DNA of 64,000 nucleotides from Agelaius tricolor (GCA_023055355.1 JALJCS010000050.1:2969902-3033901), one strand, 5' to 3'; positions 1 through 11,940 are shown, counted from the first letter of the stretch. Translations and numbers: made by a program. The notes: a model not told the origin generated them from the letters alone.

Positions 1-2
1 CT

Positions 3-476
3 GCCATCCCATTACTGCTTCCTCTAACTCCTTCTTCTACCTCTTTGGCTTCTCCTATGGTAGACCTGGTATCTCCCCTAGTAGCCACTCCCTCACCACC
101 CCCTTTGGCTCCTCCAGTTCCTTCTACACCCCCACAAGTGCCTACTCCACCTGTTGCACTTTTCACCCCTTCTCCAGCTCCACTTAACAAGCACTCAGGC
201 TCTTCTCCCCCTCCTATTGCTGTCCCTTTACCTCCCCCCAATTGGGAATCAAATGCCTCCTTACCTGGTAACCTCTTATCACCAGATACAGCTGTTGACC
301 TACAGCAAGTCCAGGTTGATGCTTTTCCAGGTTTAGAGCAAATTTGTGAGAGAATCCCTCAAAGGAGCTCTGGTAGGAAAACAGATCCAATCGGCCCCTC
401 CCCACAGCTGGTCCGGGAGAAATTACCTCCTTGGAGAAAAGTGGGAAAAAATTGTTTATTAAACAATAAAACCTAA
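3..476 (+). pseudogene. gag: ERV-1 gag, proline-rich segment between matrix and capsid
   Basis: The frame is open from the window edge and reads through repeated Pro/Ser/Thr/Val tracts, typical of the p12-like proline-rich linker of gammaretroviral Gag. It then reaches a Leu/Arg-rich stretch around 350-430 and ends in AT-rich foreign sequence. The start codon lies outside the window. The frame does not continue into the capsid because unrelated DNA begins near 440-480. Assignment rests on composition and position before the capsid. Confidence 0.6.
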
Positions 477-982
477 CCAGTATCAAACAATAAAATCCCT
501 TGCCACTCCAAAAGAGATGACAAACTGAGAAAGTCCCTCCCTGGGTTGCAGCTCAGCTCACTCAGTCTCTGATCAGTCCCTCCAGTGCTGGAAATGTCGC
601 AGGCCAGGCCCGGCCCAGTAGGCCACAGATGCAGCTGCCGATGCTCCCCTGGGTGTTCAGTCCAGAGCAGGTTTCAAGAGGTCCAAGGAAAAGGGAAAAA
701 AACCAAGAGTCCAGGGAACTTCTTTGCCTCAGCTACCTAAAACTAACTAAAAGCAAAAAAGAGCTCTGTCCCGCTGTCTGTCCATCTGCAGACAACAACA
801 GTCCAGGAGCAGGAACGTGGAGGAGTGAGTACAGTGTCTGAAAAAAACTGCCACTTCTTCTCTTCCCCCCCTTCACTCTCTGGAACACAAAGTGCAAAAC
901 TTATTATTCAACATAGACAGAATGAGACGACTGGGGATAAAAGCATCATATAGTCAACCCAGGACATGCTAATACCCCTCAA
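477..982. repeat. Unassigned insert splitting ERV-1 gag
   Basis: About 500 bp between the proline-rich and capsid parts of gag have no retroviral coding match. The segment has AATAAA-like strings at its left edge, a GC-rich middle with CAGGCCAGGCCCGGCC near 600-617, and an AT-rich right part. It looks like a dispersed repeat or LTR piece inserted into the provirus. I could not define termini or a target duplication. Confidence 0.4.
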
Positions 983-1605
983 ATGAGTAATTTTGTGTCT
1001 GGGGATGGGCCATACTGCAGTACCCGATCCAAGACCTCCAAGGTAGAGAGACTTTTTCCCCTCAGAGAAGTTCCTATGGCAGGAGTAGCGGGAGGTGTTT
1101 GCTTTGTGAATGCTCCTCTAACCGCTTCAGAGGTGAGAGGATTCAAGAAAGAGTTAGGGCATTTAGTTGAGGACCCTGTGGGCATTGCCAACCAAGTGGA
1201 TCAATTCTTAGGTCCACATATCTACACTTGGGGGAAGATGAATTCCATTCTAAATATATTATTTTCCCCAGAAGATGTCCGGATGATTAGAGCTGCTAGC
1301 ATAAGAATTTGGGAAAATGATAACCGTCCAGGACCCCAGGTGCCATCAGTGAACAAAAATTGCCACTAACGGATCCCAGCTGGAACCCTAATCAGGAGGA
1401 AGGGAGGAAGGCCATGATAGAATATAGGTCTTTGATAATTCGGGGGATCAGAGAATCAGTTCCCAAAGGAACTAATACCAAATTGGCATTTGAGGGTGCA
1501 CAAGAGAAGGATGAAGCTCCTGCTACTTGGCTTAGTTGCCTAAAGCAGAACTTCCAATTGTACTCCAAAATAGACCCAGACACCACAGAAAGTCAGTGCT
1601 ACTAA
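983..1605 (+). pseudogene. gag: ERV-1 gag capsid (p30-like), frameshifted
   Basis: The translation contains PLREVPMAG followed by FVNAPLTASEVRGFKKELG and a region around WNPNQEEGRKAM, matching the layout of gammaretroviral capsid N- and C-terminal domains. The first frame runs 983-1369 and the second 1360-1605, so a frameshift lies near 1355-1375, and a stop follows at 1603-1605. The capsid would form the core shell in a live virus; here it cannot be made in one piece. Confidence 0.85.
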
Positions 1606-2042
1606 AGGTCCAATTTGTTACTAAATCTTGACCTGATATACGGAGAAAACTGGAAAAGATTGAAGATTGGCAAGAGAAGGACATTAATGAGTTATTGAGA
1701 GAAGTATTGAAGCTGTATTTAAGGAGGGAAGAAAAAAGAGCAAAGGCCAAGGCCAGCATCATGGTTGCGGTAGCTAGAGAAAGTGTGGGGGCAAGCAATT
1801 CTATCCCACAGTCCAAGGTAACAAAAGAGTGGGCAGGTCCACCACCAGGAGCAGGCAAGGATAGGCCAGTACTGTCAGGTACAAGAGGGATGGAGAGACC
1901 TCAAGTCCCTTTGAGTGAAACATGCTGCTATTGTTGCAGAGAGACTGGACACGTTAGGAGGCTTTGTAAAAAGCTCCGTCTCGATGAGGCAATAGCCAGG
2001 GAACAAGAAGCCTTAGAGAAGATTCTTAGAGGTGACAATTAG
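1606..2042 (+). pseudogene. gag: ERV-1 gag C-terminus with CCHC zinc knuckle
   Basis: A Lys/Arg/Glu-rich capsid tail (near 1640-1760) leads to a nucleocapsid with one zinc knuckle, CYCCRETGHVRRLC, fitting C-x2-C-x4-H-x4-C at about 1926-1967. One knuckle is the gammaretroviral number. The frame ends with TAG at 2040-2042, followed by G, and protease continues in the same frame. Confidence 0.85.
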
Positions 2043-2255
2043 GAGTGTCAAGGGCTTTACACTTTAGAAGACCCAATGCAACATCTAGAAGAGCCCTTGG
2101 TAAACTTTGAGGTGGGACCCCTAAATGAGAAATTTGTATTTTTGGTTGATACAGGAGCAGATAAGTCCTGTCTCAACAAAGTACCAGAAGGTATGGAAAT
2201 TGGGAAAAAATTTTGAGAGGTATTAGGGGCTGAAGGGAAACCATTTAGAGCCTCA
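2043..2255 (+). pseudogene. pro: ERV-1 protease
   Basis: The aspartic protease signature LVDTGADKS lies at about 2142-2168, in the same frame as gag upstream and reverse transcriptase downstream. An in-frame TGA at 2214-2216 breaks it after the active-site strand. The enzyme would cleave Gag and Gag-Pol as a homodimer. Confidence 0.85.
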
Positions 2256-3629
2256 GTGATTGAAGATGTAAAAATAATCAGAAACTCAAGACAGTGTAAA
2301 GCTAATTTTATTTACCTGCCTAAACTAGAAAAAAGTTTGTTAAGAAGAGATCTACAGGTTCATTTGGGGATTGGGATTGTCCCAAGAGAAGGGAGGATGG
2401 TGGTCCAGATAATGAAGTTATCCCAAGGGGATGTCACAGAGATAAACCCCAAGGTATGGGCTGAAGGGGGAAAACGGGGCCTGTTGGACATCCCGCCGCT
2501 AACAATAAAAATGCAAGATGGTGCATCACCCATATGGGTTAAACAGTATCCAATTTCCCTAGAAGGAAAGAAGGGGCTTGCCATAGTTATTGAACAACTG
2601 TTGCAAGAGGGAATTTGGGAACCCTGTATGTCACCACACAATACCCCTATAATGGCAGTGAAGAAAGCTGAAGGGAAATACAGGTTGGTACAAGATCTGA
2701 GGGAGGTCAACAAAAGGACCATTGCTAGACATCCAGTTGTGCCCAACCCGTATAGTCTCCTAAGCTGAATTCCAAGAGAACATGCTTGGTTCACTGTTAG
2801 AGATTTGAAGGACGCTTTCTGGGCGTGTCCTCTGGCAACAGAATGTAGAGATTGGTTTGCCTTTGAATGATAGGACCCAAGTACAAAAAGGAGATAACAG
2901 CTAAGGTGGACCCAATTGCCACAAGGGTTCACGGAATCCCCCAACCTCTTTGGACAAGCCTTGGAGGGTTTGTTGGAACAGTTTGTCCCTGAAGAGGAAG
3001 TACAGATCCTGCAGTCTGTTGATGACCTGATGGTGTCAGGGAAGAGAAAAGATCAAGTCAGAACAACTAGCATTAAGCTTTTGAATTTTCTGGGGGAGAA
3101 AGGACTAAAGCTTTCTCAAGAGAAGCTACAGTTTGTACAATCAGAAGTAACATACCTTGGGCACATAATAGGAGAGGGATAGAAGAAGTTAAGCCCTGAC
3201 AGAATTTCAGGTATTTTATCTCTCCCAGATCCAAAAACAAAAAGGGATGTGAGAAAGCTCCTGGGCCTGTTCAGATATTGTAAGTTATGGTTGGATCTAT
3301 TCACACAAAGTGTAAAATTTTTATGCAATAAGTTAGTAGCTCCAGATCCCATAATTTGGACAGCAGAAGATGATCAACAACTGGAGAGCCTAAAAGACAA
3401 GTTGTCTTCTGCCCCGGTCCTAAGCTTACCAGACCTCAGGAAGAGCTTTGATCTTTTTGTGAGTGCTGAAGGGGGTATAGCCTATGGTGTACTAACTCAA
3501 GAGTGGGGAGGCTGCAGAAAACCCGTGGCTTACATCTCCAAATTGTTAGATCCAGTGGCTAGAGGCTGGCCAGTTTGTATACAAACAGCTACTGCTATCC
3601 TGATAGAAGAGAGCCAAAAATTTACCTGA
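2256..3629 (+). pseudogene. pol: ERV-1 reverse transcriptase and connection region
   Basis: The translation shows the fingers region (KYRLVQDLREVNKRT), the palm Asp motif VRDLKDAF near 2796-2820 and the second palm motif near 3015-3026. There the usual Tyr of the Y-x-D-D box is Ser (SVDD). In-frame stops sit at 2766, 2868, 2871, 2895 and 3180. The connection domain follows at 3249-3629, where the frame ends. All parts to 3629 share one frame, so decay is mainly by nonsense mutation. Confidence 0.9.
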
Positions 3630-5700
3630 CATGGGAAAATCAAAGTACATACTCCTCACAATCTTAAAACAGTGCTGAGCCAGAGGACTCAGTAGTGGCT
3701 AACTGATGCAAGAATATTAAAATATGAAATAATACTAATGAACACAGATGATTTAGAATTCACATCAAATGCCCTAAATCCAGCACAATTCTTTATGGGA
3801 GAGCCTATAGAGAATTTAGAACATGATTGAATTGATTAACCTCCAAACAAAAGTAAGAGAGGATTTAAAAGATCAGCCTCTAGCAACTGGAAGAATCTTG
3901 TTCATAGATGGCTCTTTGAGAGCAGTAGATGGAAAAATAACTTCAGATTATGCCATCATAGATGGAGAAACTTTACAAATTGATGAAAAAGAGAAACTAC
4001 CCCCAAACTGGTCAGCCCAAAGTTGTGAAATATATGCCCTGAAAAGAGGATTAGACTTACTGGAGGGAGACCGGGGAACCATTTATACAGACTCCCAAGA
4101 TGCATTTGGGATAGTTCACACATTTGGGAAAATACGGGAGGAGTGTGGATATCTAAGCTCAAAAGGAAAAAGCTTAGCCCATGAGAACCTGGTCAGGTCC
4201 ATATTAGAATCTCTACAGAAACCAACAGAAATAGCGGTGGTCCATATGAAAGGGCACCAAAAAGGAGATAACCTTGAAGTTAGCGGAAACCGACTGGCTG
4301 ATTGGATAGCAAGGGAAGCAGCTTTAGAACCAGGGGATCCAGTGAAAGTTTTTAAAGCAGAAACCACACCTGAGGAGGGAGAAAGAAGAGAGGAACCCAT
4401 ATTTAGTGAAAAAGAATTGAAGGCTATAAAAGATTTAAAGTTACACCAAGGGCAACGAGGGGAGTGGTTAACCTCAGATGGACGGGTGTTTTTAAACAAA
4501 GCACTTGCTCAGACAGTGCTAACAGAACTACATAAATTAACCCACTGGGGAGTCCAAGGATTATGTGATCATTTCCTAAGAAATAACCTATGCATAAGTC
4601 TGTGCATATATGACCTAGCAAAAGCAATTACAAAAGGGTGTTTAATTTGTCAAAAAGTAAACCAGAAGGTTATGAGAAAGGTAGCACCCGGAGGGAAGGA
4701 ATTAACTCTAAGACCTTTCTAGGGCATACAGATAGATTTCACTGAGATGCCCCCAGTGCAAAGATACAAACACTTACTGGTTATAGTGGATCATCTCACC
4801 CATTGGGTGGAAGCATTCCCAGCTAAAAGGGAAACAGCAGCAAGAGTAATCCTGGAAAACATTATCCCCAGATATGGAATGGTGAACACCATAGACTCAG
4901 ACTGAGGTCCACATTTTGTGGCCCAAACATTGCAAAATATAATTGGAGCTTTAGGAATAAAATGGAGATTACAAAGTCTGTGGCACCCCCAGAGTTGTGG
5001 GAGGGTGGAGTGGATGAACAAACCTCTCAAAAAGGTATTAACTAAATTGATCGAAGAAACAAAAATGAACTGGCTAAAGTGTTTGCCCCTAGCGCTTTTG
5101 CGCATCAGAACAAGACCTTGGTCTGACATAAGGATTTCACCTTATGAAATGGTGTTTGGACTGCCATTCTTGTTAACACCCTATAGCACAGGAGACTATC
5201 TGGAAGGAGAAGAGGCTACCAAAAAGTATTTAGAGATCATTAGAAGAACTCTGGAAGGACTTAGAAAAAGACGATAGCTTCCCAAAACTTCCCCTCTTGA
5301 CACAAAAATTCATAACATTAACCCAGGAGATTGGGTTTTGATAAAATCATGGAATACGGGACCATTAATGCCTAAATTTGAAGGCCCCTTTCATGTACTC
5401 CTCATCACTAATTCGGCTGTGTGGACCAGAGAAAAAGGTTGGACTCACATTACAAGAATAAAAGGGCCAGTCTCACCCCCAGGTACGGGACCAGATTCGA
5501 CAGGAGCTTCCTCCTCTGGCATTGGACCAGATTCCACACCACTCTCACCTCTGGGCACTGGACAAGAGTCAACCACATCACAAGTTAATTCACCTGAGTA
5601 TACTGTTATAAAAGGACCAAAAGACTTAAAAGTTGACTCTCAGAAAGAGGAGTCAAAAAGACTGAACTGTATAGGAAAAGAATTGGTATCAGAGCCATAA
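3630..5700 (+). pseudogene. pol: ERV-1 RNase H and integrase
   Basis: From 3823 the frame differs from the upstream pol frame, so a frameshift lies in 3630-3822. RNase H keeps all four acidic positions in FIDGSL, SCEIYAL, YTDSQDA and NRLADWIA. The integrase zinc domain shows ELHKLTH and CLICQK. The catalytic core keeps Asp in IDFTEM, Asp in TIDSD and Glu in GRVEWMN, but stops interrupt at 4720, about 4903 and 5275. The C-terminal domain (KFEGPFHVLL) resembles the gammaretroviral GPF/Y module, and a Pro/Ser/Thr-rich tail runs to 5700. Confidence 0.9.
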
Positions 5701-5779
5701 CATAGCTTAAAATGTTTCAAGACAGTTCTGTGTGTAAAATAAGTTTGTAAAAAGTTTAAGACTGTAAATAAGTAATTCT

Positions 5780-7560
5780 GTTGAAGTTGCCCCATTTTAG
5801 TTCCAAAGACTCCAGGTTAATCCTCTACAGAGCACTCCCCTAAGAGAAACCAAAATTAGTAGAGAACAGACCAAGAGAAGTTTAACCAGAGAAGCGGGTA
5901 AAAGAGACTCTAAAGAGATTGGAAGCTTCTTCTCAGTAAAGTTCCCCAAGAGGCAAGGCCGGGTGGGCAGGTCATGCAAGATGACCCATACTGGACTCTT
6001 GGGAAGGGTAGTAATGATGGCTTTCATTGCTGGTGGTGATCTGGGGAGCCCAGGAGAGCCGTGCAGTGAGTGCTACCAGCACCTCTATGAGGAGGAAGAA
6101 GTAAGCTCCTTGAGTCCAGAGAGTCCACACCAATTCTAACCCTAATTGTGTTAACCCCTCCCAATTGGTCCTTTGTCAAGAGGATGAGCAAATGTATTGG
6201 ATGGCCTGGAATACTGACACTTTTAGGCAGCAACTCCTGGCAGAGTGCCCTGTAGGAGAAGCCTGGTTATGCTTTGAATGGGATGCAACTGAAGCAAGCC
6301 TGGTAGATCTGATCAAAGAGAAAGAGATAGTAAAAGCAATAAGAGAACAAGACCATTTAGAGATACCCTGAGGTAAGAATCTATTCATAGATTCAGTTTA
6401 AAAAATCAGCCACAAATTGAATCTAACTAATTGTTGGGTTTGTGGAAGTACCCAGATGACTGAAATTTGGCCATGGGAAGGGATTAGTCTAGGGCTATTG
6501 GAAATCTTAAATTGGATACAGAATAAGCCAGAATTTAGCGTTACAGAGGTGAAGGGAAAACAACAATGAAATCTGAAAGCAAGAATAATAAAAGAAAAAG
6601 GTATTTTAAGAAAAGGGAAGGGGTACAGTACGTGAGTAAGAAGAATGGTTTGTAAAAGGTATTTAGCAGTAAAGAACTCTGCTACCCAGTGGATCCCAAG
6701 AGATCCAAATTGATTTTGGTCTGTTGAGGAAAAAGAAGAGAACAAATGCATCCACCATGAAGAATATGAACTTTATGAGTGTGCTGAAAAAGAGATAAAC
6801 CCCTTTTGGGGAATGAAAGAAATTTCTAAATATTGGGAATGCCCAACAAAAACTAGGAACACATTTTGGGGGGGGCCCTAAACACCTGTTTTGGATCTGT
6901 GGTACTACAGCATACACTAAATTGCCAGGAGACTGGTCTGGCAGTTGCACCATTAGAATGATAAAACCAGCTTTCTTTTGATTACCCAAAGAATCTGGAT
7001 CAAGTTGAGGAGTTCCTATATACAATGATTTAAGAAAAACCAAACAAAGGAGGTGAAGCGCAATAGAAATTGGAAGAATCCAGAATTGTAAGAGCCAGGT
7101 TTGGACCCCAAGAAAAATTATCAAGACTTATGGCCCAGCCACCTGGGCTCAAGATGGGTCCTGGGGTTATCGGACCCCAATATCCAAGTTAAACAGAATC
7201 ATCAGGCTTCAGGCAGTATTAAAGAGTGCAATCATTAGAAACATCTCAAACGAAATAAAAAAACCTAGCATATGTAAGTAACCAAGAACAGACTCCTGCA
7301 CTTGATTCCAGTTGGGAGGATAACCTATGGGCTTTCAAAGGAAATTGGTGGAAAAAAGTAACTTTCTTCACTGTGTGTACACTTGCTGGTTTGCTCTTTT
7401 TACTATGCTAACTTCCCTGCTTAATGAAATTGGTAACATCTGCTGTGCAGGCCAACCTAGAGATCTCTGAAGAAATTAACCTAAAGAAACCAGAAAAAGT
7501 AATAAAGTTAATTAACCATGATTACCAGAGTGCTCAAGAAATTTATAATCAATAAAAAAA
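5780..7560 (+). pseudogene. env: ERV-1 envelope remains
   Basis: The region has the position and size of env but no long frame. Recognisable pieces are a CWVC motif at 6432-6443, like the CxxC of gammaretroviral surface subunits, and a hydrophobic stretch near 7357-7410 followed by a stop, which fits the transmembrane anchor. Many stops and shifts separate them. The boundary with the pol tail is uncertain. Confidence 0.55.
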
Positions 7561-7630
7561 AATTAAAGAAATTCTATGCTTATGAGTCAGAAATTGCAAG
7601 TTGATGTGAGCTTAAGTTTAAGCCCGGTCA

Positions 7631-7648
7631 AAGAAAAAGAGGGGGGAC
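7631..7648 (+). promoter_or_regulatory. Polypurine tract of ERV-1
   Basis: An A/G run immediately precedes the TG that opens the LTR, as expected for the plus-strand primer site of a retrovirus. Confidence 0.7.
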
Positions 7649-8279
7649 TGTTATGAGTAGAAAAGTTGCCATTTTTAAAAGGTTGCAGAGTTCCCAGGTT
7701 GGGCCAATTGCTGCCAAGGTGGAGTTCTAACTGTTTATTGTTGTTAATAGTTAACCTATTGTTAATAGTTTTTCATTAACTACCTGTTGTTGATGGCTGA
7801 GAATTCCCCTTTTTGTCGAGTAACACCCTGCTGCTTCCTGGACAATGACACCCGGGATGGTGAAGAGGAGGGGACATCGGGGTTGGCATGCAAATGAAGA
7901 AACCCCTCACCAAATCTAGCAAAAAGCCCTAAATACAACGAGCCAACACGGAATTAAGGGATCAAAGTGATCTCTAGACATGAGGAACAGAATCCAGTAT
8001 CTGCTGAGACCCTTTTTACCTTTCACCCTAACCTAAAGATGTTGGCTGGAAAGAGGACTCCGAATGTCAAACCAAAAAAGTGGGAATCTTTTGATGCTCT
8101 CGTGAGGACAGAAGCCCCAGCACTGCCTGCAAATCAGTAGACAAAGCTGCACTCCTCCTCTGTGCCACTTCTGGAAGCAGCAGCGGTGTGAGTGCGACCT
8201 GTCGGTTTTTCCCACCCGAGCTGATTTTTAATAAAGGCATTAAAAGGAGAAAGATCTCCTGCCCTATTTATTTCAGGCA
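7649..8279 (+). mobile_element. 3' LTR of ERV-1
   Basis: The LTR begins with TGTTATGAG after the polypurine tract and contains AATAAA at 8230-8235. It ends around TTTCAGGCA (8271-8279); the last bases are uncertain because the sequence passes straight into a polypyrimidine tract. Short TGTTAATAG-like repeats occur near 7735-7775. Length is about 630 bp. Confidence 0.75.
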
Positions 8280-8341
8280 ATGCTTGTGGGGCAGGGGGTG
8301 CTGCAGAATCACTGTGCGGGCAGTGCGAGCGGCAGGATTCT

Positions 8342-9525
8342 GCTGCTCCTGCTCCTCTTCCTCTTCCTTGTCCTCCTCCTCTTTGTTGTCCTCCTCCTCC
8401 TCATCCTTCTACACCCTGTCCTCCTCCTCCTCCTCATACTCCTCCTCATGGTCCTCCTCGTCCAGGGCTTCCTCCTACTCTACTTCCTCCATGTCCTCGT
8501 TCTTGTCCTCGTCCTCCTCCTCGTCCTTGTCCTCCTCCTCATTCTCCTCTGCCTCCTCCATGTCCTCTTCCTCCTCCTCCCCCTCCTCTTCATAGTCCTC
8601 CTCCTCCTCATGGGCATCCTCCATGTCCTCGTCCTCCCCCTTCCCCTCCGCCCCCTCCCCCTCCTCCTCCTCTTTGTCTGCCTCCTTGTCCTTGTCCTCG
8701 TCCTCATCCTCCTCTTACTTGTCCTCCCTATCCTGTACCCACTCCTCCTCCTCTTCCTCTTCCTCCTCCTTCTCCTCCTCTGTGTCCTTCTCCTCCACGT
8801 CATACTCCTTGTCCTTCTCTGCCTCCTCCTCCTCGTCCTCCTCCACCTCCCCCATGTCTTCATCCTCCTCCTTCTCCTTCTCCTCCTCCTCCTTGTCCTT
8901 GTTGACGTGCTCTATTCCTTCTCCTCATCCACGTCTTCCTCATTCAGCTCACCCTCCTCCTCCTCTTCCACCTCCTCCTCATCATCCTTGTCCTCCTCCT
9001 CCATGTCTTCCTCTGCCTCCTCCATGTCCTTGTACTCCTCCTACTCTTTCTCCTTCTCCTCCTCGCCTTCCTCCCCGTCCTTGTCCTCCTCGTCCTCACC
9101 CTCATTCTCCTCCTCCTGCACGTCCTTGTCCTTGTCCTCCTCATCCTCACCCTTCTCCTCCTTTTCTGCCTCCTCCTCCTCCACATCCTCGTCCTCTTCC
9201 TCCTCCTCCTCCTCCTCCTTCTCCTTCTCCCCCATCCACGTCTTCGTCCTCCTCCTCCTCCACTTCCTTGTTTTCCTCCTTGTCCTCCTCGTCCTCCTTG
9301 TGGTCCTCCTCCTCATCCTCGTCCTTATCTTCCTCCTCCCTCTCCACCTGCTCATCTTCCTCCTCCTCTTCTTCATCCCCTTCCTCCCCCTCCTCCTTGT
9401 CTTCCTCATCTTCCTCATCTTTCTCCTCCTCCTCATCCATGGCCTCCTCTTCCTTCTCATCCTCTTCCTCTTCTTTGTCCTGCACCTCATCCTCCTCTTG
9501 TTTTTCCCCTCCCTCTTGTCTGTGG
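8342..9525. repeat. 1.2 kb polypyrimidine (TCC/TCT) low-complexity tract
   Basis: Nearly every base on the + strand is C or T, mostly degenerate CTC/TCC/CTT triplets with occasional GTC and CAT. Long frames across it (Leu or Ser runs on +, Glu or Arg runs on -) are composition artefacts. It starts about 60 bp after the ERV-1 LTR. Mirror-symmetric polypurine tracts of this length can form triplex DNA. Confidence 0.95.
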
Positions 9526-10229
9526 GATGATGAAGCCCAGCTGCCGTTTTCTTCTGGTGCCTCCTTCTCTCCTCAGCTGATGATGTCAAACTCCCCAGGA
9601 GCAGGAAAATCCCCATTCCCTCTTTCCCTGTGGCTGCAACCTGGAATATCCAGTCACAACAAAGAACTTTCTGACAGCCCTGCTGAATGACACTGGGAGG
9701 AGGTTTGTGAGAAAGGGAGGAGATTGTGTTTTGATAGGAAATCAAATTACAAAATTATTTCTTTCTATCCCATTCATTTTCAATCAGTTCTACTTCTGTT
9801 TTCAGAGTACCACCTTCTCAGTTGATTGTGTTTGTGTCCTCCTTTCTCTCCTGCCTTTCTCTGCCTGCTCAGTTTCTTTCTCAGTGTCTTTCTTGATCCA
9901 GGGCAGCTCCCACCAAAGACGCTCCCCTGATTTAATTCCCAATGCAGGAGCTACAACAACCATGAGTGAAGTTATGAAGGCTGTCAGTGAAATGTCACTG
10001 TAAGAACTTGCTCCACTTGGCTTTTGGCTCCTTCTTAAAAGCTTTGCCTTCAAGAGCAGGACCATCTTTTCCTGGCTAGGAGCTGGAATTCCAGCCCCTG
10101 GCAGTGTGACGTGGATCCTAGAGGGGCATTCCTGAGGCTCCCAGGGTGCTGCTCCTGCTGTGCCTCCCAAGGAGCTGTGCAGGGCCAGGGGACAAGGTCC
10201 AGCAGCTCTGTTGGTTCTGCAGTGCCACA
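9526..10229. other. Intergenic, no feature recognised
   Basis: Ordinary composition with a pyrimidine-leaning patch near 9830-9890. No gene or repeat boundary was identified. Confidence 0.4.
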
Positions 10230-10640
10230 AGGGCCCCTGGTTCCATGAGTTTCCCTATGCCAACAGTGGTTCCTTGGTTCCCATGATGCCCTGCTGTGTC
10301 ACCATGGATATTTGGTGCCATGAAGTTCTTCAGTGTCACAATGGCCTCCCTTGCTCCATGAGCTTCCACAGTGTCGCAATGGACTTCTTGGATGAGCACT
10401 GTCACCATGGACCATTGGCTCCATGCAGCCCCGCTGGGTCACCATGGACTCCTTGGTTCCATGAGGCTCTGGGGGTGTCTCCATGGTCTCCTTGGATCCA
10501 CAGTGTCACAATGGACCACTGGATCCACGTGGCCCTGCTGTATCACCACGGCCCCTTGGTTCCATGGGACCCCAGGGTCCCAATTGACTCCTTGCTTCCA
10601 CGTCACCCCAAAATGGCCCCTTCATTCCATGAAAAGTACA
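10230..10640 (-). repeat. 36-37 bp minisatellite, inverted orientation
   Basis: About eight diverged units carry GTTCCATGAG and CAGTGTCACAATGG at roughly 37 bp spacing (for example near 10290, 10333, 10370, 10398, 10502). They are the reverse complement of the units at 11941-12393 and 14216-14500. Confidence 0.8.
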
Positions 10641-11358
10641 AAAGTTTTGTAGAAACATTGAGAAGATCCTGCTTAACACACCTGGGAACATCTGTTTGCA
10701 TTCAAAAGAGAGGTTAAAGGTGAGGATGGCACCAGCAGCTTCCATCTGCAACAGAGATCCAGGGAAAGGACAGGGACAGAGAATTCAGCTGGCAAGAGTC
10801 AGAGAATTCTGCTTCCAGAGATCACTTCTGCTCACCCTGTCCCTTCTAGAAAGGTGACACCATTCCAGGCAGCCTGGACTGAGCAGGTGGTTCCTGGGTG
10901 GGGTTTGTTCTTTGGGAAACCTGTTCATGCTTTTCCATTCTTTCCTTCCCAACAGGAAAACTTCTCCTGGGCCTGTGTGCAGGCAGAGCCCTGAGGAGAG
11001 TAGGTGGGACATGGTGCAATGGGCTGGGTCATGGAGCTGCAGAGTTCAGGGGACAAGGTTCTGCTGCAGGCCACAGGGGTGCCAGTCCCAGGTGGGCCAT
11101 GTCAGACACGGTGAGGGTGGGGGTGAGGAGCAGCTTGTCCAAACAGGGTCAGCCCTCAAGGGCCTCATTCTTCTCTGTGCCCAGACCTCCTAAGGAGACA
11201 TTCAGCATCAAGATCACCTGGGGAATTCTTCCATCAGCTCTTCTCTGAACTGGAAAATAAAAAAATACTCTCTTGATGAAAGAAAAAAATTATGAGGTGC
11301 ATTTTGAAATCTTCCTCCTTAAGAGAACTCCAAACTGACTCCAATCAGCCCTGGAGAC
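10641..11358. other. Intergenic, no feature recognised
   Basis: Mixed-composition sequence between two satellite blocks. No coding or repeat signature that I can name. Confidence 0.4.
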
Positions 11359-11537
11359 TTGAAAAGGAAGGAAGGAAGGAAGGAAGGAAGGAAGGAAGGA
11401 AGGAAGGAAGGAAGGAAGGAAGGAAGGAAGGAAGGAAGGAAGGAAGGAAGGAAGGAAGGAAGGAAGGAAGGAAGGAAGGAAGGAAGGAAGGAAGGAAGGA
11501 AGGAAGGAAGGAAGGAAGGGAGGGAAGGGAAGGAAAA
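11359..11537. repeat. (GGAA)n microsatellite
   Basis: An almost perfect tetranucleotide run of about 40 units occurs from 11365 to 11519, with a degenerate GGGA/GGAA tail. GGAA is the core ETS-factor site, but there is no evidence of function here. Confidence 0.98.
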
Positions 11538-11940
11538 GAGCCTCTGAGGGCTTTCTGTATTTTCATGATCCCCACAGAGGATTTGTGGCTGAGTCCAGGA
11601 CCCTCAAGCACTGAGAGAAGGTTGAAGAAGCTGCTCAAGGAGTCAGAAGCAAAACTCAAAGTCCCTTGGAGCATCACTGGGCCCCACTGAGGGCAGGGAC
11701 TACCAAAGACTCCCCAGGGACTGCTGAGAGCAGATCCTTGAGGCCAAGATTGCAGGGAGCCCAAGGCTCTGAGCAGGGAACTGCAATGCTGAGCAAGGCC
11801 TGGGCTGGCTGGGGGAAGCAGAAAGGCCAAGGCCTGAGCCCAGCCTGGGCCAGCAGGGCCTGTCCCTCACAGCTGCCTCGGGGCTCTTTGTGGGGCAGTG
11901 GGATGTGAGGGACGGCAAGGACAAATGTCAAAAACCTGTG
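11538..11940. repeat. Receptor-flank-type repeat copy
   Basis: The block 11640-11780 has GGGCCCCACTGAGG, CTCCCCAGGGACT and CAGATCCTTGAGGCCA in the same order as 17340-17405 upstream of the olfactory receptor pseudogene. It is probably a diverged copy of the same dispersed flank unit. Confidence 0.5.

Larger units (their letters stand above)
3..8279 (+). mobile_element. Degraded class I endogenous retrovirus (ERV-1), 5' end outside window
   Basis: Gag, protease, reverse transcriptase, RNase H, integrase and envelope remains follow in the standard retroviral order on the + strand and end in a polypurine tract and 3' LTR. The capsid and integrase resemble gammaretroviruses, and gag and pol share one reading frame separated by a stop, as in that genus. 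All frames carry stops or frameshifts, so this is an old, inactive copy. The 5' LTR and primer-binding site lie upstream of the window. A foreign segment of about 500 bp splits gag. Confidence 0.9.

Noticed and set aside
8280..9690. Long open frames of up to 416 codons (Leu/Ser-rich on +, Glu/Arg-rich on -)
   Set aside because: They follow the TCC/GGA base composition of the polypyrimidine tract and have no conserved motif.
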